Made by a program: the position numbers and the translations under genes. A stretch of 19,669 bases of DNA from Rhodobacteraceae bacterium UBA6236 (GTDB lineage: Bacteria; Pseudomonadota; Alphaproteobacteria; Rhodobacterales; Rhodobacteraceae). Below, one piece after another: positions 14,585 to 19,669 of this stretch. The notes beneath the pieces are model-generated. The model worked only from the letters and a program-made list of their open reading frames with translations. It was not told the DNA's origin and ran no database searches. How positions within the stretch are numbered: the first letter of the stretch is position 1; the number at the start of each line of letters is the position of its first letter. The stretch is from NCBI GenBank assembly GCA_002440945.1, contig DJWG01000101.1, positions 1 to 19,669 on the forward strand, given 5' to 3'.

Positions 14585-15514
14585 TCACTTGTCGGTGTTG
14601 ATCAGGCCGCGCACGAACCAGCGCTGCATGATGATGACGACGGCAATCGGGGGGATCATGACAAGCAGGGTCGCTGCCATGGCCAGATGCCAGGTGGGAA
14701 TGCCGCCGCCGGTGGTCAGCTGGTCGGGAACAAGGTCCGACAGCTGCACGACGACGACGCCGTAGTTCGCCCGGTCGGTCACGACCAGAAGCGGCCAGAG
14801 ATACTGGTTCCAGGCGTAGACGAACATGATCGTCGCCAGCGCGGCAATGTTGGTCACCGAAAGCGGGATCAGCACGTCCCAAAGAAACCGCACCGGCCCC
14901 GCGCCGTCCATGCGGGCGGCCTCCACCAGTTCGTCGGGAATGGTCATGAAGAACTGGCGATAAAGGAAGGTGCCCGTCGCGGTGGCGACCAGCGGCAGGA
15001 TCAGCCCGGTGTAGGAATTGAGGAGGTTCCAGTTGAGCGTGACCTCCACCCCCGAAACGGCGGCAATGAGCGCGCTCAGCCCGGTCGCGTCAAGGATCGC
15101 CTGGAAGGGGGACAAGGCATTGGCGGCGACCGAATAGGTCGGCACGATCCGCACTTCCAGGGGCAGCATCAGCGTGATGAAGATCATCCAGAAGATCAGC
15201 ATCCGGCCGCGGAAGTTGAAGAAGACCAGCGCGAAGGCGGTGATGCAGGCCAGGGTGATCTTGCCCGTCACCACGCCCGCCGCCACGATGAACGAATTGA
15301 CGAACTTCGGCCCGAAGTCCGACTTGGCCCAGGCTTCGCGCAGGTTGATCATAAGCTGGTCGCCCGGCCAGAATTCGACCGGCGCGGCGTTGACCGCCTG
15401 CAGCGTCTGCGTCGCCGCGACGAAGGCCAGCCAGATCGGCACCAGGATCATGATCAGGCCCGAGATCAGGATCACATGGGTCAGGATGTTCAGGATCGGC
15501 GTGCGTTCGATCAT
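14585..15514 (-). CDS. ugpE: sn-Glycerol-3-phosphate ABC importer permease UgpE, with an internal insertion
   Basis: Inner-membrane permease of 309 residues. It matches E. coli UgpE (281 residues, recalled) along its length: [15 protein letters not shown] at 31-45, [16 protein letters not shown] at 108-123, [20 protein letters not shown] near 183-202 (including the EAA loop that contacts UgpC), [11 protein letters not shown] at 233-243 and the ending [14 protein letters not shown]. The extra length is mostly a block of about 30 residues (roughly 133-162) between [13 protein letters not shown] and NLLNSYTGL, where E. coli has nothing comparable. A GGGGGG stretch precedes the ATG. It starts 12 nt after ugpA. 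Confidence 0.93.
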   Translation of the reverse strand: MIERTPILNILTHVILISGLIMILVPIWLAFVAATQTLQAVNAAPVEFWPGDQLMINLREAWAKSDFGPKFVNSFIVAAGVVTGKITLACITAFALVFFNFRGRMLIFWMIFITLMLPLEVRIVPTYSVAANALSPFQAILDATGLSALIAAVSGVEVTLNWNLLNSYTGLILPLVATATGTFLYRQFFMTIPDELVEAARMDGAGPVRFLWDVLIPLSVTNIAALATIMFVYAWNQYLWPLLVVTDRANYGVVVVQLSDLVPDQLTTGGGIPTWHLAMAATLLVMIPPIAVVIIMQRWFVRGLINTDK

Positions 15515-15526
15515 CTTCGGCCCCCC

Positions 15527-16408
15527 TTACGAATAATGCACGCGCCGTTCGACATAGCGGAACTGCACGAAGGTCAGCGCCATGACGAGGAGCATCAGGA
15601 TAATGGATTGCGCCGCGGCGCCGGAATAGTCAAAGCCCCGGAAGCCGTCGGAATAGATCTTGTAGACCATGAGGTTCGTGGCCCGGAACGGCCCGCCTCC
15701 GGTCAGGGTATCGACGATGCCGAAGCTGTCGGTGAAGCTGTCGGTAATGTTGATGACGATCAGGAAGAAGATCGTGGGCGTCAGCAGCGGCAGTTGCAGG
15801 TCGATCATCCGGCGCAGCGGGCGCGCGCCGTCGATGGCGGCGGCCTCGGTCAGGCTGCGGGGGATGGATTGCAGCGCCGCCAGGAAGAAGACGAAGCTGT
15901 AGGCGACCTGTTTCCAGGCCCCGGCGATGACGATGGCGGCGATCGCCTGGACCGGGCGGGTCGATGGATCCCACAGCCCCGGCGAAATCGTGTTGATGTA
16001 GGAAAATATGCCCGCGCCGGGGTTGAAGATGAACTGGAAGGCCAGACCGACGGCGGGCGCGGCGACGGCATAGGGCCAGATCAGGCCCACGCGGAATGCG
16101 CGGTATCCCAGAAGCTGTCGGTCGACGAACAGCGCAAGCGTCAGCGCCATGCCCATCGCCAGCACCGTGGTCGCGACGGCGAAGGTCACCGAAACCCGGA
16201 CCGATGCCCAGTAATAGGGGTCTGAGAGCACTTCGATGAAGTTGTCGAAACCGACCCAGGTATTGCCGCCGCCCCAGGGCTGTTCCAGCGTGAAGGCCCA
16301 GTACAGCGCCTGCGCCGAGGGCCAGTAGAAGAAGACGAAGATCACCAGAAGCTGCGGCGCCAGAAGGGCGACGACGATCCAGCTGGTCTTGAAATGGGCG
16401 CGGCGCAT
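15527..16408 (-). CDS. ugpA: sn-Glycerol-3-phosphate ABC importer permease UgpA
   Basis: Inner-membrane permease of 293 residues, about the length of E. coli UgpA. Six hydrophobic segments are visible, the first being WIVVALLAPQLLVIFVFFYW at 10-29. The EAA loop (SLTEAAAIDGARPLRRM) contacts UgpC. LTGGGPFRATNLMVYKIY is typical of UgpA and its MalF-like relatives. It pairs with UgpE to form the channel. The gene follows ugpB by 70 nt containing a hairpin and precedes ugpE by 12 nt. Confidence 0.92.
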   Translation of the reverse strand: MRRAHFKTSWIVVALLAPQLLVIFVFFYWPSAQALYWAFTLEQPWGGGNTWVGFDNFIEVLSDPYYWASVRVSVTFAVATTVLAMGMALTLALFVDRQLLGYRAFRVGLIWPYAVAAPAVGLAFQFIFNPGAGIFSYINTISPGLWDPSTRPVQAIAAIVIAGAWKQVAYSFVFFLAALQSIPRSLTEAAAIDGARPLRRMIDLQLPLLTPTIFFLIVINITDSFTDSFGIVDTLTGGGPFRATNLMVYKIYSDGFRGFDYSGAAAQSIILMLLVMALTFVQFRYVERRVHYS

Positions 16409-16434
16409 CGGCGGCCTCCAGGCGAAAGGGATCA

Positions 16435-16464
16435 GGCGCGGCGATCCCCGTGGACCGCCGCGCC
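16435..16464 (-). terminator. Intercistronic stem-loop between ugpB and ugpA
   Basis: GGCGCGGCG (16435-16443) pairs perfectly with CGCCGCGCC (16456-16464), nine pairs with a 12-base loop and no T-run. It lies just after the ugpB stop in the direction of transcription. As with the hairpin at 5258-5283, it probably protects or partly terminates the binding-protein message. Confidence 0.5.
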
Positions 16465-16478
16465 CCTGTCAGGCAGGA

Positions 16479-17810
16479 TCAGGGGAAGGTCTTGCCTTCG
16501 TAGGTCTTGGCGAAGCGGGCCAGGATCTCGTTGCCGCGCGACGCGGCGGTGTCCAGAGCCTCTTTCATGGTCTTCTGACCGGCCAGCGCGGCCTCGACCT
16601 CGGCGGTCCATTCGTCGCGGATCTGGATCATGCCGCCCAGACGCAGGCCCTTGGTCAGGTTGCTCGGTTCGGTCCAGGTCAGCGATTTCATCGCGATGTC
16701 GCGGTGCAGGTAGGGCTCCTTGGCGTAGAAGCCTTCGGCCAGCAGCGCGTCATAGGTCGATTTCGTGACCGGGATGTAGCCCGAGTTTTCCAGCAGGAAC
16801 TGCTGCTGTTCCTTGGTGGCCAGGAACGCGAGGTAGGCGGCCGCGGCCTTGTATTCGGCTTCGGACTTGCCCGCCAGAACCCAAAGCGAGGCGCCGCCGA
16901 CGACGGTGTTGTGGCGTTCCACCCCTTCGTAGGTCGGGATGATCTGCACGTCCCACGACAGGCCTTCCGGCGCCAGCTTGTGGATCGTGTTGTGGTCGGC
17001 GATCGACGAGAAGAAGACCGAGCATTCGCCTTCGACGAAGCTGTCGCGGGCGGTCTTGCCGGCGGCCTTCGTGCGGACCGCCGCATAGCCTTCGTTGATC
17101 CAGCGCTGGATGTTGTCCATGTGCTTGGCGTGCAGCGTGGTGTTGAACAGCAGTTCGGTGTTCAGGCCCGAATAGCCGTTGTCGTTCGACGCGACCGGCA
17201 CGTTATGCGCCATCGAGAACTGTTCAAGGTCGACCCAGGACGACGGGGCATAGGCATAGCCGCAAGCCTGACCCGAAGCCTTCAGGGCCTTGAACGCCTC
17301 TTCCATGCCTTCCCAGGTGATCGGGGCTTCCTTGATCCCGGCCTTCTCGAACTGCGCCTTGTTGTAGTAGTAGACCGGCGTCGAGGAGTTCCAGGGCATC
17401 GAGAAGAATTCGCCCGTCGAGGCGCTGTAGTAGTTCGAGATGCCGGGGAAGTAGTCTTTCCAGTCGATGGTGACGCCGGTGTCCTGCATCAGCTTGTGGA
17501 CCGGATAGAACTGGCCCGACAGCATCAGGTCGGCGGTGCCGGCGTCGAAGGACTGCAGCAGCGTCGGGTGCTTTTGGGCGCGGAAGGCCGCGATGGTGTT
17601 CTGCACGGCCTTCTCGTAGCCATCCTGGCCGACGCAGACCGCTTCATACTGGTCCTGGCTCGCGTTGAAGCGCGTGCAGGTTTCGGCGACGACAGCGCCA
17701 AGATCGCCGGTCAGGCCATACCAGTATTCGAATTTGGTCTTTTCGGCCGAGGCCGCGCCAGCAGTGGCAGCAAGCGCCAGCACGGCGGCGGTGGCAAGTT
17801 TCTGGGTCAT
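16479..17810 (-). CDS. ugpB: sn-Glycerol-3-phosphate periplasmic binding protein UgpB
   Basis: Family 1 extracellular solute-binding protein of 443 residues (E. coli UgpB about 438). It captures glycerol-3-phosphate, and in some bacteria glycerophosphodiesters, in the periplasm. A signal peptide is clear: MTQK, a hydrophobic Ala/Leu core, and cleavage after ASA near residue 22. Matching segments include FEYWYGLTGDLG, GYEKAVQNTIAAFRAQKHP, SFDAGTADLML, FFSMPWNSSTPVYYYNKAQF and KEQQQFLLENSGYIPV. The start at 17810 was chosen because the signal peptide begins there; an in-frame start at 17921 would bury it behind 37 unrelated residues. First gene of ugpBAEC. Glycerol-3-phosphate specificity is inferred from overall similarity and the full operon. 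Confidence 0.92.
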   Translation of the reverse strand: MTQKLATAAVLALAATAGAASAEKTKFEYWYGLTGDLGAVVAETCTRFNASQDQYEAVCVGQDGYEKAVQNTIAAFRAQKHPTLLQSFDAGTADLMLSGQFYPVHKLMQDTGVTIDWKDYFPGISNYYSASTGEFFSMPWNSSTPVYYYNKAQFEKAGIKEAPITWEGMEEAFKALKASGQACGYAYAPSSWVDLEQFSMAHNVPVASNDNGYSGLNTELLFNTTLHAKHMDNIQRWINEGYAAVRTKAAGKTARDSFVEGECSVFFSSIADHNTIHKLAPEGLSWDVQIIPTYEGVERHNTVVGGASLWVLAGKSEAEYKAAAAYLAFLATKEQQQFLLENSGYIPVTKSTYDALLAEGFYAKEPYLHRDIAMKSLTWTEPSNLTKGLRLGGMIQIRDEWTAEVEAALAGQKTMKEALDTAASRGNEILARFAKTYEGKTFP

Positions 17811-17861
17811 TGTCCCTGTCTCCGTCTGGGAAAGCTGCTGGGATCGCAGCGCGCGGCCCTT

Positions 17862-17882
17862 ATGAGAGGGATTCCATGACAG
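17862..17882 (-). promoter_or_regulatory. Candidate Pho-box-like element upstream of ugpB
   Basis: Read on the coding strand of ugpB, a perfect Pho half-site CTGTCAT (17882-17876) is followed seven bases later by CTCTCAT (17868-17862), one mismatch from the half-site, about 52-72 nt before the ugpB start. PhoB boxes normally have half-sites spaced by four bases (11-bp period), so the 7-bp spacing is irregular. E. coli ugpBAEC is PhoB-regulated, which makes the site worth noting. Confidence 0.35.
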
Positions 17883-17943
17883 AAACGCGACGTCTTCCAG
17901 AAGGTTTTGTCGTCGGTTCAAGGGATTGGTAGCCGCGGGCCCC

Positions 17944-18309
17944 CTATCCGCGGGCGAAGCGCACGACCAGTTCGATCTGCAGGAACAGAAGGACGAAGGC
18001 GGCGTTCAACCCCCAGGCGACCACCGCCAGACGGGCCGCCGTCGCCCAGACCAGCGCGGCATTCGGCGCGCACCGCCAGATCGCGACCAGAACCCAGATG
18101 GTGTAAGCCAGCGACAGCAGCAGGAGGATCTGCTGGAAGACCAGCTCTCCGGCGACAAGCGCCGTGGCGGTCAGCGCGATGAGGGCGAGGCTCGTGCCGA
18201 CGCCATAGCCCCAGAAAACCGGCGGCAAGGGCATCTGACCCCGCCAGGCCCGAAGCTCGGCCGCGAAGAAAAGCGCCAGGAATGATTTTTCGGCGTCTTG
18301 GGGCTTCAT
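17944..18309 (-). CDS. Small hypothetical membrane protein with three predicted helices
   Basis: Unrecognised protein of 121 residues. A short polar N-terminus with AWRGQMPLPPVFWGYGVG (residues 21-38) leads into three hydrophobic segments at about 31-53, 55-78 and 92-116. The W-R-G-x-x-P-L...F-W-x-Y-G pattern and the later YTIWVLVAIWRCA (69-81) recall a widespread class of small uncharacterised proteobacterial inner-membrane proteins; that resemblance is from memory. It lies 133 nt upstream of ugpB in the same direction, with the ugp promoter region between them, so it is probably not part of the transporter. The ATG at 18309 has GGAG very close and GAAGGG a little further upstream. No function can be assigned. 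Confidence 0.65.
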   Translation of the reverse strand: MKPQDAEKSFLALFFAAELRAWRGQMPLPPVFWGYGVGTSLALIALTATALVAGELVFQQILLLLSLAYTIWVLVAIWRCAPNAALVWATAARLAVVAWGLNAAFVLLFLQIELVVRFARG

Positions 18310-18417
18310 CTCCGACCCTTCGGTTCACCTGTGACGCAGGCTACAGCATTCTCAACGTCAGAGTGTTCCCGCGTATCGGCTTTTACGACCCGAAGGACGA
18401 CCTTCGCGGCGCCCATG

Positions 18418-19266
18418 TCAGCCTTCGAAGGGCGGCAGGGTCGAACCGTCCTTCTTCAGCCGTCGCGCAAGGCGGCTCATCATCCGGTAGACCTCGCCTG
18501 CATCGGGATGCCAGGCCCCGACCTCGGCCTGTTGCTTTGAAAGAACGGCCTCGTCCCCACGGGCGGCCGGTCCGGTCAGGGCATCGACCGGGCCGATGCG
18601 GGTCACGTTGTCGACCGTTGAACGCAAGAGCGCGGCGCAAAGGTCGCGCGCCACATCGTCGTCCACCCCCGCTTCGGCCCAGGCTTCCAGCGCGATGGCC
18701 TGAAGCACGACGGTGAAGTTGTTCGAAAAGACCGCCGCAGCGTGGTAGAGCGCCTTTTGCGCCGAAGCGACGGCGAAGGGCCGCCCGCCAAGGTCCGACA
18801 TCAGCGCGGCAATCCGGGCGGATGCAAGAGCCTCGCCTTCGATGCCGCAGAAGGTGCCGGGGAACTGCGCCTTCGCACCTTCGGGGTCGGCGAAGCTCAG
18901 CACCGGGTGGCAGCTGGCCGTCGACCAGCCGCGCTTCGCAAGCGGCGCCAGAACCTTGGACGACAGGAACCCGCTGAAATGCACGGCGATGGTTTGGGCG
19001 TCGGATTCGGTGGCGGTGGTCTGCGCAAGCTCGGTGGCGATGTCGGCGATCTTGTCGTCCGGCACCGCCAGACACCAGATGTCGGCGGCCCGCATCGCCG
19101 CGAGCGATGGCGCGACATGCCCCGCGCCGACCGCCTTGACTGCGCCCTTGGCGCTTTCGGTGCGCCGGGAATGGATATCTCCGATCTCATATCCCGGATG
19201 TTCTGCCAGACGCGACATGAGCGTCCTGCCGACTTTGCCGGTCCCCACCAGATTTACGCGCAGCAT
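18418..19266 (-). CDS. Rossmann-like / DUF2520 domain protein
   Basis: Protein of 282 residues with an N-terminal nucleotide-binding Rossmann fold (LRVNLVGTGKVGRTLMSRL, GxGxxG at residues 8-13, and WCLAVPDDKIADIA at 64-77). A C-terminal helical DUF2520-type domain carries the family landmarks HFSGFLSSKVL (96-106), SCHPVLSF (118-125) and KALYHAAAVFSNNF (171-184). The layout resembles NADP-dependent dehydrogenases of the 6-phosphogluconate / ketopantoate reductase type, but no reaction is established for the family. I chose the ATG at 19266, with AAGGAA upstream, because the Rossmann fold begins there; the frame stays open another 43 codons upstream with unconserved sequence. It is divergent from the thiolase gene. 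Confidence 0.85.
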   Translation of the reverse strand: MLRVNLVGTGKVGRTLMSRLAEHPGYEIGDIHSRRTESAKGAVKAVGAGHVAPSLAAMRAADIWCLAVPDDKIADIATELAQTTATESDAQTIAVHFSGFLSSKVLAPLAKRGWSTASCHPVLSFADPEGAKAQFPGTFCGIEGEALASARIAALMSDLGGRPFAVASAQKALYHAAAVFSNNFTVVLQAIALEAWAEAGVDDDVARDLCAALLRSTVDNVTRIGPVDALTGPAARGDEAVLSKQQAEVGAWHPDAGEVYRMMSRLARRLKKDGSTLPPFEG

Positions 19267-19359
19267 CCGGGCAATTCCTTCTGTTCCTTGGCGACAGATG
19301 CGAAGGGAAGGCCGGGGCGCCCGACTGTCAAGATCACGGGCACCGTCCAGACCCGCCGC

Positions 19360-19388
19360 TTGTGCGGAAGGAAGCGCAGACCCATTAT
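19360..19388 (+). promoter_or_regulatory. Candidate promoter of the thiolase gene
   Basis: TTGTGC (19360-19365), a 17-base spacer and CATTAT (19383-19388) lie about 60 bp before the thiolase ATG, with 3/6 and 4/6 consensus matches. Spacing is ideal but the sequence match is modest. Confidence 0.3.
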
Positions 19389-19446
19389 GGACCACAAGCG
19401 CCGCCCGCCGCGACGGCCAGCGCCCCCTTCGCGGAAGGAGATCGCC

Positions 19447-19669
19447 ATGCCCAGAGATCCCAATTCAGACCCCATCGTCATCGCAGGGTTCGCCCGGACC
19501 CCGATGGGCGGCTTTCTGGGCGATTTCGCCAAGGTCGATGCGGCCACGCTGGGGGCGACCGCCATTCGCGGGGCCTTGGCGGGGTTGGAGCCGGAAGCGG
19601 TGGAGGAAATCCTCATGGGCTGTGTCCTGCCCGCCGGGCAGGGGCAGGCGCCGGCGCGGCAGGCGGCGC
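19447..19669 (+). CDS. Acetyl-CoA acetyltransferase (thiolase), N-terminal fragment
   Basis: The first 74 codons of a thiolase cut by the window edge. IVIAGFARTPMGGFLGDFAK (residues 10-29) and EEILMGCVLPAGQGQAPARQ (53-72) match the N-terminal region of biosynthetic or degradative acetyl-CoA C-acetyltransferases (PhaA/AtoB type). The active-site Cys near residue 90 lies outside the window. GGAAGGAG six bases before the ATG is a strong ribosome binding site. It might supply the final thiolytic step of aromatic or fatty acid breakdown, but it is far from the paa genes and looks closer to AtoB/PhaA than to PaaJ. Confidence 0.9.
   Translation, partial: MPRDPNSDPIVIAGFARTPMGGFLGDFAKVDAATLGATAIRGALAGLEPEAVEEILMGCVLPAGQGQAPARQAA

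Noticed and set aside
14546..16225. A 559-codon open frame antisense to ugpA and ugpE
   Set aside because: Its translation is a low-complexity mix of D, R, H, G and Q typical of an antisense frame; the opposite strand encodes clear membrane permeases.
18391..18406. A CGAAGG/CCTTCG hairpin as a terminator for the DUF2520 gene
   Set aside because: The stem is only six pairs and no T-run follows in the direction of transcription.

Overview
The window is GC-rich, densely packed DNA with strong G/C bias at third codon positions. Its gene content (phenylacetate genes with a Liv-type importer, a ugpBAEC operon, and a DUF1868-type 2H phosphoesterase) resembles an alphaproteobacterium, most likely of the Rhodobacteraceae. 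That placement is inferred from gene style and GC bias; no rRNA gene is present to confirm it.

Positions 1-10,615 form a phenylacetate (or related aryl-acetate) catabolic locus built on two divergent transcription units. The leftward unit is paaG-paaI-paaK: epoxyphenylacetyl-CoA isomerase, hotdog thioesterase and phenylacetate-CoA ligase, the last cut by the window edge. The rightward unit is a PaaN-type aldehyde dehydrogenase, a complete branched-chain-amino-acid-type ABC importer (binding protein, LivH, LivM, LivG, LivF) and a fused enoyl-CoA hydratase/3-hydroxyacyl-CoA dehydrogenase. It ends at a strong intrinsic terminator. The 114-bp divergent region holds a perfect 12-bp palindrome in the spacer of a candidate promoter, a plausible operator for a TetR-type repressor encoded elsewhere. 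As I read it, the importer brings in an aromatic acid, PaaK activates it, PaaG rearranges the epoxide, PaaN oxidises the ring-opened semialdehyde, the fused protein carries out beta-oxidation, and PaaI rescues stalled CoA esters. The ring epoxidase genes (paaABCDE), an oxepin-CoA hydrolase domain and a regulator are not in the window.

Positions 10,625-12,725 hold a leftward pair: a compact secreted S8 (subtilisin-family) protease followed by a small exported protein ending in an outer-membrane beta-signal. Upstream of the protease lies a gene-free stretch of about 400 bp with several stem-loops. A rightward 2H-phosphoesterase gene (DUF1868 type) follows. It converges on the next operon, and a perfect 13-bp hairpin overlaps its stop codon.

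Positions 13,462-17,810 (leftward) are a complete sn-glycerol-3-phosphate importer in the order ugpB-ugpA-ugpE-ugpC. A candidate Pho-box-like element lies upstream of ugpB. Upstream of this operon are a small three-helix membrane protein and a Rossmann/DUF2520 protein, both leftward. Divergent from the latter, the start of an acetyl-CoA acetyltransferase runs off the right edge. I saw no tRNA, rRNA, insertion sequence, phage gene or CRISPR array.
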